Of a stretch of DNA of 64,000 bases, positions 7,968 to 15,688 are shown piece after piece (the stretch's first letter is position 1; each line of letters opens with the position of its first letter). The position numbers and the translations under genes were made by a program. The stretch comes from Litoribacillus peritrichatus. Lineage in GTDB: Bacteria; Pseudomonadota; Gammaproteobacteria; Pseudomonadales; Litoribrevibacteraceae. Location of the stretch: assembly GCF_039537985.1 (NCBI RefSeq), contig NZ_BAABBN010000017.1, positions 294,856-358,855 of the forward strand, given 5' to 3'. The notes under the pieces are model-generated. The model was not told the origin of the DNA, ran no database searches, and saw only the letters and a program-made list of their open reading frames with translations.

Positions 7968-8147
7968 CAGGCGTTCTTGATGTTCTTCAAAGTAATCGTG
8001 GCCGTCATCACGGCCGGCTTCCCAGGCTGCAATCAACACATCCGTCGCATAAGGGCAGTTTTCACGGTTGCCGGTAACACCCGTCATGTACCCTCTTCGA
8101 TAGGCCTTATCCATCGATTCCAGTGAGTAATCTTTGTCGTTTAACAA
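7959..8147 (-). CDS. Ribosome modulation factor-like protein
   Basis: A 62-residue protein that carries the RMF pattern A-x-x-x-G-x-x-x-G-x-x-G, CPY, then W-x-x-G-x-x-D: KAYRRGYMTGVTGNRENCPY and AAWEAGRDDGHDY. RMF drives ribosomes into 100S dimers in stationary phase. The RMF/CrpP-like superfamily also includes short proteins of other or unknown function, and this one is acidic at the C-terminus where E. coli RMF is basic. So it may be a paralogue rather than the hibernation factor itself. The start is TTG with GGAG nine bases upstream; an internal ATG at 8114 would give a 51-residue form. Confidence 0.72.
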   Translation of the reverse strand: MLNDKDYSLESMDKAYRRGYMTGVTGNRENCPYATDVLIAAWEAGRDDGHDYFEEHQERLSA

Positions 8148-8278
8148 AACACAACACTCCGTTTCACTATAACTAACAATAAGTTACATTTAATTTACAG
8201 TTTGTAACTCTAGCAAAAAAAAATAGAGTGTGAAGTCAAAAACCAAATAAATGTGAAGTTTTGCAGTTTATTTTCAAG

Positions 8279-9874
8279 TTACCTGTTAGAAAAGTTTTCT
8301 AAGTATTTGTTAAATATGGTGTTATCTTGATTTTCTAGTTCTTTTTGTTGACCCAACGAAAGTTGGCTTTTTTGAACAGACTGTTCAATAAACGCTGGCG
8401 TCAGCGGTACGTTTCTTAATTCGGTAGCGTGTTTTTGGCTGATTTCAATGCCAAACTCTTGAAAACTGGCGTTATTTTCTATCATCCACTGAAGTTGTTT
8501 ATGGGACGGAAGTTCTGCCGGGTCAGTTAACAGGCTTTGATAGTGGCGCACGCTGTCGGTGTAGGATAACTCGGTTTGATTCTGATCCAGCAGAGAAGCT
8601 ATTTTCTGAATTTCTTCGAAAACCTTTAAGCCTTCTTCTTTTATGGAATAACGTTTGCCTTCCAGTTGAATTGTGTATTCCGGATCGCTGCCTTCGTAAG
8701 CCATGCCCACCAGGTTGTGCGATAGATTTTTACATTCTTCAGGGTCAACTTCAGGGCTGTCTGCCAGCAAACAGAACGTAAGAAATGAATCCATGAAGGC
8801 AATCTGGCGTGCATCAATGCCGGTAGTGATGAAGGGATTGATGTCTAGGCAGCGCACTTCAATGTACTCGACACCCCGGTTTGATAAGGCTTCCAGTGGC
8901 TTTTCCTGGTCTTGAGTGGTGCGTTTGGGGCGAATGTCGCTGTAGAACTCATTTTCAATTTGAAGAATGTTGGTGTTCAGCTGTTTGAATTGTCCCGACT
9001 CATCTTTCATACCCAGTTTTTGATAAGGAACGTACGGTGTTTTGACCGCATGGTTCAGCGTGGTGATGTAGTTCTCCAGGCTGTTATAGCAAATGGTCAA
9101 ATCCGACTGGGCGCTGTTCTGGTAACCCAGATCGCTCATGCGTAGGGAAGTGCCTTTTGGGGCATACAGGGTATCTTTGGCATGGCCTGTGAGTTGGTGG
9201 TGTCTGTCATCGACGAAACTGGCCGACACGGCCGGAGAGGCACCAAATAAATAAATCAGCAACCAGGAATAACGCTTAAAGTTTCGAATCAAGGCAAAGT
9301 ATCGTTCCGAACGAAACTCCTGAAGTGGCTGTTTGTCTCCTCGTAGTGCCTGATATTTTGGCCAGAAACTGTCCGGCATGGAGAAATTGTAGTGGACGCC
9401 GGCAATGCTTTGCATCAAACGGCCGTAGCGATGCCATAAACCATGACGGTAAACATGCTTAAGCTGGCCAATGTTGGAGCTGCCGTATTCGGCAATGCGG
9501 ATGTCCAGTTCGTTGGCAATATGGCAGGGCATACTGCAGCCCCAAATCATTTCATTGTCCAGATTTTGCTGGGTAAACGCATGGAGTTTATACAGATAGT
9601 CTGCCACTTGGTTCGGGCTGGTCAGTGCCGGTGTAATAAATTCAAGCAATGCTTCGGAGTAATCTGTGGTGATGTCTGGATGCGTCAGTGCCGAGCCCAA
9701 AGCCTCAGGATGATTCTTTTGAGATATTTGACCAGAAAGGTTGACTCGCAAACCTTCTTTTTCCAATCCGCGACGAATTTGAGTGAATTCATTGTTGAAT
9801 TCGGCGGACTGAAACTGGCTGTAATGAGTTGGGTTAATGTGTGGCAAGATGCAACTTCCTATGGCAGACATCAT
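8279..9874 (-). CDS. gshA: Glutamate-cysteine ligase
   Basis: This enzyme makes gamma-glutamylcysteine, the first step of glutathione synthesis. The protein (531 residues, as in E. coli, about 518) contains the proteobacterial GshA signatures RRGLEKEGLRVNLSGQIS, HPEALGSALTHPDITTDYSE, ALLEFITPA and, later, VEYIEVRCLDINPF. Two adjacent ATG codons occur at 9874 and 9871 and I cannot choose between them; no strong Shine-Dalgarno sequence precedes either. It lies 116 bases downstream of tex, separated by a terminator, so it probably has its own promoter in that gap. No gshB is in the window. Confidence 0.95.
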   Translation of the reverse strand: MMSAIGSCILPHINPTHYSQFQSAEFNNEFTQIRRGLEKEGLRVNLSGQISQKNHPEALGSALTHPDITTDYSEALLEFITPALTSPNQVADYLYKLHAFTQQNLDNEMIWGCSMPCHIANELDIRIAEYGSSNIGQLKHVYRHGLWHRYGRLMQSIAGVHYNFSMPDSFWPKYQALRGDKQPLQEFRSERYFALIRNFKRYSWLLIYLFGASPAVSASFVDDRHHQLTGHAKDTLYAPKGTSLRMSDLGYQNSAQSDLTICYNSLENYITTLNHAVKTPYVPYQKLGMKDESGQFKQLNTNILQIENEFYSDIRPKRTTQDQEKPLEALSNRGVEYIEVRCLDINPFITTGIDARQIAFMDSFLTFCLLADSPEVDPEECKNLSHNLVGMAYEGSDPEYTIQLEGKRYSIKEEGLKVFEEIQKIASLLDQNQTELSYTDSVRHYQSLLTDPAELPSHKQLQWMIENNASFQEFGIEISQKHATELRNVPLTPAFIEQSVQKSQLSLGQQKELENQDNTIFNKYLENFSNR

Positions 9875-9944
9875 GAATTTTTTACTGAGGTTAGACCGGA
9901 TTTTTTGATTCGGCTAACCGAGTTGGTTTACGACGCATAACTGC

Positions 9945-9984
9945 AAAAAAAGTTGCAATCAAAGCGAAAATCTTTGATTGCAAC
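9945..9984 (-). terminator. Intrinsic terminator after tex
   Basis: On the minus strand, a perfect 13-bp stem (9972-9984 with 9952-9964) closes a 7-base loop and runs into seven T residues (9945-9951). It begins seven bases after the tex stop codon and separates tex from gshA. Confidence 0.92.
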
Positions 9985-9990
9985 GTTGGG

Positions 9991-12321
9991 TTAAAGTCGT
10001 TTTTTACCTTTCTGGTTTTTGTTCTGAGCCTGAGCAAACAGCGCTGCCATGGTGTTATTGCCACCGTCGGACTTGGATGCGGTTTGTTGTTGGCGTGCCG
10101 CTCTGGAAGGCTTTTGCGGTGCCGCACCGCCAGGCCGTTTTTCGGACTGTTCATTCGCATCGTCAGACATTCGCATGGACAAACCGATGCGTTTTCTGGC
10201 GACGTCCACTTCCATGACTTTTACCTTAACGATATCGCCTGCTTTCACGACCTGGCGTGGGTCACTGATGAAGGTGTCTGACATGGCAGAAATGTGAACC
10301 AACCCGTCCTGATGAACGCCTACGTCCACAAAAGCCCCAAAATTGGTGACGTTTGTAACAACGCCCTCCAGGATCATGTTGTCTTTCAGATCGGAGATTT
10401 TTTCCACGCCCTCCATGAAAGTGGCTGCTTTAAATTCCGGACGGGGATCGCGTCCCGGTTTTTCCAGTTCTTTCAGAATGTCTTTGATGGTGGGTAAACC
10501 AAACTGGTCGTTGACGTAGCTTTCGGCGTTTACGGCACGCAAGGTCGACGTGTCTCCCATCAGGGATTTGATGTCTGCATTTTGCTTTGCCGAGATTTCT
10601 TTGACGACACTGTAGGCTTCAGGGTGAACACTGGAAGCATCAAGAGGATTGCTGCCGTTCATGATTCTTAAGAAACCAGCGGCCTGCTCAAATGCTTTCG
10701 GCCCAAGCCTTGCAACGTCCTTTAATTGGCTGCGGGATGCAAATTGGCCGTTGTTGTCTCGGTGCGCAACAATGTTGTTGGCGATGGTGGTGTTCAGACC
10801 AGAAACCCGGCTGAGTAATGGCGCGGAAGCCGTGTTCAGGTCGACGCCGACGCCGTTTACACAGTCTTCAATAACCGTGTCCAGGCTGCGAGCCAACTCC
10901 ACCTGACTCACGTCGTGTTGATACTGACCTACACCGATGGACTTAGGTTCGATTTTTACCAGCTCGGCCAACGGGTCTTGCAAGCGACGGGCGATGGATA
11001 CCGCGCCACGAATGGTCACGTCCAGGTCCGGGAATTCTTTCGCGGCAAACTCGGAAGCCGAGTAAACGGAAGCGCCTGCTTCACTGACCACGATTTTGGT
11101 CAGTTTCAATTCTGGGTGCTTCTTCATTAATTCGCCCGCGAGCTTGTCGGTTTCCCGTGATGCGGTGCCGTTGCCGATGCTGATCAGTTCAATGGCGTGT
11201 TTTTTACACAGTGCGGCCAGAATCTGAATGGCCTGATCCCATTTTCGTTGCGGTTCATGAGGAAAAATAGCGCCGTGATCGACGACTTTGCCGGTAGCGT
11301 CGATGGCCGCGACTTTGACTCCGGTACGGAAACCCGGGTCAAGCCCTAAGGTTGCTCTTGGGCCGGCCGGGGCGGCTAATAACAAATCTTTCAGGTTTTG
11401 TGAGAAAACTTTGATGGCTTCGTTTTCAGCCGTTTCCCGGATTTTACCCATCAGCTCGGTTTCTAAGTGGGTGAGCAATTTTACACGCCAGGTCCAGCGA
11501 ACGACTTCTTGCAGCCAGGTATCGGCAGCTCGACCTTTGTCTTCGATCAACCAAAAGTCGGCAATCATTTGTTCGCAAGGCGAACGCTTGATCTCTGGGT
11601 TGCCTGCAACAATGTTGAAATTGAGGATGCCTTCGTTACGACCGCGTAAGATGGCCAGTGCTCGGTGGCTTGGGACGGATTTTAACGGTTCGTCGTGTTC
11701 AAAATAATCCCGGAATTTGGCACCTTCGTTTTCTTTGCCCTCGATCACCCGGACGCTCAAAGTGCCTTCTTGCCATAAGAAGTGGCGCAATTTTTCCAAT
11801 AGGTTGGCATTTTCGCTGAACCGTTCCATGAGAATGTACTTGGCACCATCCAGCGCAGCCTTGGTGTCTGCAATGCTGTTTTCCGGATCAACATACTTGG
11901 TGGCTTCTTTTTCCGGGTCGCTGGCTGGGATTTCATAAAGTACGTCGGCCAAAGGCTCCAAACCCGCTTCACGTGCAATCTGGGCCTTGGTGCGGCGCTT
12001 TTTCTTATAAGGTAAGTAGAGGTCTTCAAGGCGGTTTTTGGTGTCGGCGGCTTCAATGTCTTTGATCAGCTCGTCGGTCAGCTTACCTTGCTCTTCAATG
12101 CTTTTAAGAATAGTAATCCGGCGGTCTTCCAGTTCTCGTAAGTAGCGAAGACGGTCTTCCAGGTTACGAAGTTGGCTGTCGTCGAGTGCGCCGGTGACTT
12201 CTTTACGGTAACGGGCAATGAATGGAACGGTTGCACCTTCATCTAACAAAGCAACGGCGGCTTCTACTTGTTGCTGTCGGATGTTCAGTTCGTTGGCTAT
12301 TGCTTTGTATATGCGATCCAT
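9991..12321 (-). CDS. tex: Tex-family RNA-binding transcription accessory protein
   Basis: Tex is a highly conserved cytosolic nucleic-acid-binding protein linked to transcription and stress tolerance. The 776 residues show the expected order: N-terminal helical region with [15 protein letters not shown], the YqgF/RNase H-like domain around [18 protein letters not shown], the helix-hairpin-helix part ([20 protein letters not shown]), and a C-terminal S1 domain (about 645-720, [17 protein letters not shown], then DGLVHIS). The last 50 residues are Gln/Lys/Arg-rich and disordered. It is a single gene with its own terminator. The exact biochemical role remains debated in the literature. Confidence 0.96.
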   Translation of the reverse strand: MDRIYKAIANELNIRQQQVEAAVALLDEGATVPFIARYRKEVTGALDDSQLRNLEDRLRYLRELEDRRITILKSIEEQGKLTDELIKDIEAADTKNRLEDLYLPYKKKRRTKAQIAREAGLEPLADVLYEIPASDPEKEATKYVDPENSIADTKAALDGAKYILMERFSENANLLEKLRHFLWQEGTLSVRVIEGKENEGAKFRDYFEHDEPLKSVPSHRALAILRGRNEGILNFNIVAGNPEIKRSPCEQMIADFWLIEDKGRAADTWLQEVVRWTWRVKLLTHLETELMGKIRETAENEAIKVFSQNLKDLLLAAPAGPRATLGLDPGFRTGVKVAAIDATGKVVDHGAIFPHEPQRKWDQAIQILAALCKKHAIELISIGNGTASRETDKLAGELMKKHPELKLTKIVVSEAGASVYSASEFAAKEFPDLDVTIRGAVSIARRLQDPLAELVKIEPKSIGVGQYQHDVSQVELARSLDTVIEDCVNGVGVDLNTASAPLLSRVSGLNTTIANNIVAHRDNNGQFASRSQLKDVARLGPKAFEQAAGFLRIMNGSNPLDASSVHPEAYSVVKEISAKQNADIKSLMGDTSTLRAVNAESYVNDQFGLPTIKDILKELEKPGRDPRPEFKAATFMEGVEKISDLKDNMILEGVVTNVTNFGAFVDVGVHQDGLVHISAMSDTFISDPRQVVKAGDIVKVKVMEVDVARKRIGLSMRMSDDANEQSEKRPGGAAPQKPSRAARQQQTASKSDGGNNTMAALFAQAQNKNQKGKKRL

Positions 12322-12485
12322 AGGTGTCCTGTAGGTCTGGTCGTTCCAACTTGGTGTTTGATTCGGTTAATGACGGCAATAAAATGACTACCGAAGTCTG
12401 GTCGGTTTTCTGTGTTAACCGATAATAATGGGTTCGGTTTACTCATATTCAAGTGTTGATGGTCAGTCATTGCCATTTTTTGTGC

Positions 12486-12944
12486 TTATTTTGCGCTTTC
12501 CATAATAAAATGCCAATGATTCGAATCAATGGGCATGACGCTGAGTCTTGAACCTTTACTGATCAGGGATATGTCGGCCAGCGCTTTTTGCTGCTTGATC
12601 CAGGATAGAGTTATTGGTTGATTGAACTTTTGTTTGAATTTCAGATCCACTACAAACCACCTGGGGCTTTCTGGGCTGTGCTTGGGGTCGTAACCTGAGT
12701 GTTGCGGGTTTTCCGCTGTCGGGTCTGGATAGTGACTGGTGACGACTTCGGATACGCCAACAATGGCCGGTTGTTTACAGCTGGAGTGATAGAAAAAGAC
12801 CAGATCACCGGTTTGCATTAATTTTAAATTATTTCGTGCTTGGTAGTTTCGGACGCCATCCCACATTTCGGTACCGTTGGTTTGGTTGATCAAATCATCA
12901 ATGCTGAAGCTGTCCGGTTCGGATTTTACAAGCCAGTAGTTCAT
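12486..12944 (-). CDS. EVE domain protein
   Basis: The sequence MNYWLVKSEPDSFSIDDL, then MWDGVRNYQARNNLK and DLVFFYHSSCKQPAIVGV is a nearly complete match to the EVE domain. EVE is a PUA-like fold thought to bind modified bases in DNA or RNA (human homologue THYN1). The protein (152 residues) is a single domain without added modules, cytosolic. The gene lies close to the 5-FCL, 6S RNA and zapA genes, a common gammaproteobacterial neighbourhood. Ligand in bacteria is not established; stand-alone EVE proteins of this type are usually considered housekeeping rather than defence. Confidence 0.9.
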   Translation of the reverse strand: MNYWLVKSEPDSFSIDDLINQTNGTEMWDGVRNYQARNNLKLMQTGDLVFFYHSSCKQPAIVGVSEVVTSHYPDPTAENPQHSGYDPKHSPESPRWFVVDLKFKQKFNQPITLSWIKQQKALADISLISKGSRLSVMPIDSNHWHFIMESAK

Positions 12945-13010
12945 GTCGTTTCCTGTGTAAAGGGGATATCTCTGTAACGGTATGTGCGAACTTGTGAAGG
13001 TATGTATATG

Positions 13011-13026
13011 AGTGATTTAGATCACA
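13011..13026. promoter_or_regulatory. CRP/Vfr-like binding site
   Basis: AGTGA-TTTAGA-TCACA matches nine of the ten conserved half-site bases of the CRP consensus TGTGA-N6-TCACA. Its right edge lies five bases upstream of the -35 hexamer of the promoter at 13032. It could act on the small membrane protein gene to the right or on the EVE gene to the left. Inferred from sequence only. Confidence 0.5.
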
Positions 13027-13031
13027 ATAAT

Positions 13032-13060
13032 TTGACGCTCATAATATATTCTTATATAAC
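13032..13060 (+). promoter_or_regulatory. Sigma-70 promoter for the small membrane protein
   Basis: TTGACG (13032-13037), 17-base spacer, TATAAC (13055-13060). The spacing is optimal and each hexamer matches consensus in five of six bases. Transcription would start near 13067, about 24 bases before the ATG at 13091. Confidence 0.6.
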
Positions 13061-13090
13061 ATCCTCAAAAATTGAACTCATTGACACAAA

Positions 13091-13249
13091 ATGCGCAAAA
13101 AACCCGATTTAATTGTTACTTTAATCTCTTTGTTTGTTATTGGCCTTTTAGTGAGTGGTCTTGCTAAAACAGCCTCTATCGAGCATGAGACCCCTGGATT
13201 AATGGTAACGTCGCCGGATGTCAGTCTTGAGTTTCCTGAAGACTTTTAA
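13091..13249 (+). CDS. Small single-pass membrane protein, 52 residues
   Basis: The ATG at 13091 opens 52 codons ending TAA at 13247-13249. The product starts MRKKPDLIVTLISLFVIGLL, so a positively charged N-terminus (Arg, Lys, Lys) precedes one hydrophobic helix (about 8-27). A short acidic tail (SPDVSLEFPEDF) follows. This is the layout of a small inner-membrane protein with the N-terminus inside. A well-spaced promoter and a CRP-like site lie upstream, though I see no strong Shine-Dalgarno sequence. I recall similar short proteins starting with an RRKPDLL motif in Pseudomonas, but could not check. It converges with the 5-FCL gene, 29 bases away. Function unknown. Confidence 0.65.
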   Translation: MRKKPDLIVTLISLFVIGLLVSGLAKTASIEHETPGLMVTSPDVSLEFPEDF

Positions 13250-13278
13250 TCGTTGCCTGTTTGAATCATCCGTTTTTT

Positions 13279-13947
13279 CTAGATCAGAATGCACTGACTT
13301 GGGGTTATGATGGCGTTGAGCTGTATATCCCAGGGTTCCTGGGGCAGTTCTGATGCTTGTTGACAGTCGTGGGCAATACCAATCCGTTTTGGTGACTTTA
13401 GCCATCGACAGTTAACCACCCGTTCCAGTGACGTATCGTAAAAGCCGCCGCCCATACCCAATCTGTGTCCCTGTTTGTCGAAGCCGACTAATGGCATGAA
13501 AATGATGTCCAGTTGGCTTGGGTCCAATAATCGACTGCGGGCAAGGCGGGGTTCCTTGATGCCGAAACGGTTAAAACGCATAGGTGTGTGTTGGTCGTAG
13601 CGTACAAACAGCAGTTGTCGGTGATTGATCGGATGAAGAACCGGCAGGAAAACCTGCTTATTGTTTTGCAAAAGCGTCCGTATGACGTGAGCGCAGCTCA
13701 GTTCACTGTCGTTTGCCAAATATAAAGCCACTTTTTGACTGTTGTTGAACCAGGTTTGATGGTTCAGTTGAATGAGCAGTTTTTTGGCGGCCGAGTGTTG
13801 TTCAAATCGGGTGAGTTGCTGACGCTTGTTTCTTAGTTGCGTTCTGAGTTGTTTTTTTTGTGTTATGAGCTTTTTTTGGTCAGATCGTAAGGTTGGCGTT
13901 GAAGTCGCCATTGCGGCTATTTTGGATTGGGATTGGAAGTTCAGCAT
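13279..13947 (-). CDS. fau: 5-formyltetrahydrofolate cyclo-ligase
   Basis: The enzyme uses ATP to convert 5-formyl-THF to 5,10-methenyl-THF and so salvages the folate pool. The 222-residue protein has the family features: a basic N-terminal region (KKQLRTQLRNKRQQL), VALYLANDSELSCAHVIRTL, the proline-rich central part with DIIFMPLVGFD, and the signature GHRLGMGGGFYDTSLER. The start at 13947 adds about 15 residues to the usual N-terminus; the in-frame Met at residue 13 is an alternative. The gene directly follows the 6S RNA gene, as ygfA does in E. coli, and may be co-transcribed with it. The glycine cleavage genes lie 9 kb away. Confidence 0.93.
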   Translation of the reverse strand: MLNFQSQSKIAAMATSTPTLRSDQKKLITQKKQLRTQLRNKRQQLTRFEQHSAAKKLLIQLNHQTWFNNSQKVALYLANDSELSCAHVIRTLLQNNKQVFLPVLHPINHRQLLFVRYDQHTPMRFNRFGIKEPRLARSRLLDPSQLDIIFMPLVGFDKQGHRLGMGGGFYDTSLERVVNCRWLKSPKRIGIAHDCQQASELPQEPWDIQLNAIITPSQCILI

Positions 13948-13960
13948 GAAAGTAACTCTG

Positions 13961-14138
13961 GATAGGCTCCGAAGTATCGCTGCCGACTTGCCCCTGAACC
14001 CGACGGTTCAAGGTGGTGGTTGTCGAAATGCCTAAGGCTTTCCGTCAAGCGGACATGCGCAACAACATTCACGGGCAACCTCCTAAAATAGGATTATCGG
14101 CTCGAGGAACGCGTCAGCTGGCGAATACTTCAGAACTT
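13961..14138 (-). ncRNA. ssrS: 6S RNA
   Basis: The gap between zapA and the 5-FCL gene is where gammaproteobacteria carry 6S RNA, which mimics an open promoter and holds sigma-70 RNA polymerase in stationary phase. On the minus strand the ends pair (CTGAAGTAT near 14133 with ATACTTCGG near 13971), leaving a closing stem. Inside, TCGAGCCGATA resembles the E. coli CTGAGCCGATA element, and CACCTTGAAC followed by GGGTTCAGGGG resembles the E. coli CACCTTGAAC/GGTTCAAGG hairpin. A well-formed promoter lies just upstream. The 5' end is set from the -10 box and the 3' end from pairing, so both are accurate only to a few bases. Confidence 0.88.
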
Positions 14139-14145
14139 GGTTGCC

Positions 14146-14173
14146 ATTATAACGTGTTCAAATTATTTGTCAG
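14146..14173 (-). promoter_or_regulatory. Sigma-70 promoter of 6S RNA
   Basis: On the minus strand, CTGACA (14168-14173) and a perfect TATAAT (14146-14151) are separated by 16 bases. The start site would fall near 14138, where the 6S pairing begins. Confidence 0.8.
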
Positions 14174-14252
14174 CGTTATGTTGTAAACAAGTGTTTAAGT
14201 CAGATATTTTTATGTGCAATTTATTCGTTCAGATGTTGAGAACAGAGGGCTT

Positions 14253-14582
14253 TTACAAGCTCCCCTGGTCTGAATTGTCTGTTTCCAGTGGCAATTGGTG
14301 ATTCTGGGTTAGGGCTGAATCCAGGCGATCGGCCAACTGTTTCAGCTGATCCTGACTAACGCCTTGGCTTTTTTCTCGTTCCAGAGATTCGTGAGTGATG
14401 TTCAATGCCGCCATAACTGCGATGCGCTCCAGGCCAATGACTTTGCCTGTGGAACGAATTTCTCGCATTTTGTGGTCAAGGTGACGGGCTGATTGTTCGA
14501 GGGATGCGCGTGCATCTGTAGGGCAGTTAACCAGATATTCCTTATCCAGTATGCTGACTTTAACCGGTTCCACGTCTGTCAT
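14253..14582 (-). CDS. zapA: Cell division protein ZapA
   Basis: ZapA binds and bundles FtsZ at the division ring. The N-terminal globular domain (VKVSILDKEYLVNCPTDARA, then LEQSARHLDHKMREIRSTGK) and the middle helix (LERIAVMAALNITHESL) are typical. The C-terminal coiled coil is Gln-rich. Length (109) agrees with the family. It is immediately preceded by a ZapB-like/TIGR02449 gene with no gap and followed by 6S RNA; together with ygfB on the other strand this is the standard zapA locus. Confidence 0.94.
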   Translation of the reverse strand: MTDVEPVKVSILDKEYLVNCPTDARASLEQSARHLDHKMREIRSTGKVIGLERIAVMAALNITHESLEREKSQGVSQDQLKQLADRLDSALTQNHQLPLETDNSDQGSL

Positions 14583-14789
14583 TTATTCTTGCTCCAATGC
14601 CTTGAGGCGTGAAATCATAGCTTCGACTTTGGTTCGAGCCAAATCATTTTTACGCAGAAGTGTGGTCCTTTCGGAATTCCAGGCTTCTTGGTGTTCTCGT
14701 AACTTGCGGTTGTCTTCGAGCAGGCTCTCATATTTACCAATTAACTCGACGACTTTTTTTTCTAGATCGGGGAAGCTCAAATTGTCCAT
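14583..14789 (-). CDS. TIGR02449 family coiled-coil protein (ZapB-like)
   Basis: I take the ATG at 14789, which follows AAGAAGAAAC and gives 68 residues. The longer open frame to 14927 lacks a ribosome site and has an atypical N-terminus. The protein is one continuous coiled coil (LEKKVVELIGKYESLLEDN, then LREHQEAWNSERTTLLRKN), as in the TIGR02449 family that precedes zapA in many gammaproteobacteria. By position and shape it resembles ZapB, which links ZapA to the chromosome-anchoring MatP. That role is an inference. Its stop codon abuts the zapA start, so the two are probably translated from one mRNA. Confidence 0.85.
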   Translation of the reverse strand: MDNLSFPDLEKKVVELIGKYESLLEDNRKLREHQEAWNSERTTLLRKNDLARTKVEAMISRLKALEQE

Positions 14790-15001
14790 TTTGTTTCTTC
14801 TTACTTCAAGGCTAAATCTACTATAGAACCGTGACAGTTTATGGTCAATTGCTAAGCGCCTTTGCGCTGTAATTTTTGGTGTCGTTGGGTCTGGGTTTCT
14901 TCTTTGAATGTGCCAGGGTTGGCGCAAATTCTCTCTGTCCTTTTATGGTGCGACAGGGCCAGTAATGCTAGGATAACGCTATTGAATACTAGAGGCAGTT
15001 T

Positions 15002-15595
15002 ATGACAAATCAAGAGCAACCAAAAGACGACTTCGAGCAATTGTTTGAAGAAATGGCGGACGTATTTCTGGATTTGAAAATCCATCAGGAGCCGTCGGAA
15101 GTGCATGGCGTGCTGGTTGGTATGCTGGTACGAACTCAGTCGAAAGGGTTGGACGAGTGGATCGGCTTGCTTGAAATGATTGATTTGGACACCAGTGTGC
15201 TGGATGAAAACGCGAAAGGCGTGATGCAGAACGTGTATCTGAAAACTCGGGACGGCCTGCAGTCGGATGATTATAACTTTCAGTTGCTGATGCCTGCAGA
15301 TGATTATGACCTGGGCGAACGAGCGAATGCGCTGGCGGTTTGGTGCAGTGGGTTTATTACCGGGTTTGGTATGGCCTCCGAGCATAAAGTTTCGCTGGAC
15401 AATGAACTGGTTGAGTTGCTGAACCACCTGCACTCCATCTCCCAGTTAGACGATCAGCTTTCGGAATCCGAAGACAACGAAAAAGACCTGTATGAGTTGT
15501 ACGAGTACGTTCGTCTTGGCGCTTTAATGCTGTTGCAGGCGAACAAAGACGAAACGACTCAAGCCAGTCCGGACACTAAAAAAACCATTCACTGA
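15002..15595 (+). CDS. ygfB: YgfB family (UPF0149) protein
   Basis: The protein has 197 residues, with the UPF0149 elements HGVLVGMLV near the N-terminus and ALAVWCSGFITGFGM in the middle, and an acidic helical C-terminus including YELYEYVRLGALMLL. It is all-helical and cytosolic. YgfB commonly sits divergently from zapA and upstream of pepP, as here. In P. aeruginosa YgfB has been linked to repression of an ampDh3 amidase, but I cannot say whether that applies here. The ATG follows GAGGCAG. Confidence 0.92.
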   Translation: MTNQEQPKDDFEQLFEEMADVFLDLKIHQEPSEVHGVLVGMLVRTQSKGLDEWIGLLEMIDLDTSVLDENAKGVMQNVYLKTRDGLQSDDYNFQLLMPADDYDLGERANALAVWCSGFITGFGMASEHKVSLDNELVELLNHLHSISQLDDQLSESEDNEKDLYELYEYVRLGALMLLQANKDETTQASPDTKKTIH

Positions 15596-15688
15596 TCGAC
15601 AACTTTGACGCAGGCCGGATGACCTGAGGCCTGCTTTTATTGAACAGTAACAATACGCTTTATTCCATTGAAACAGGTATTTGAAGGT

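Noticed and set aside
9443..9940. A 165-codon plus-strand frame opposite gshA
   Set aside because: Fully antisense to a conserved enzyme, no ribosome site, no recognisable motif.
14852..15433. A 193-codon open frame on the minus strand opposite ygfB
   Set aside because: It lies fully within the ygfB coding region plus upstream, has His/Gln/Ile-rich composition typical of antisense frames, and has no ribosome site. ygfB is clearly coding.
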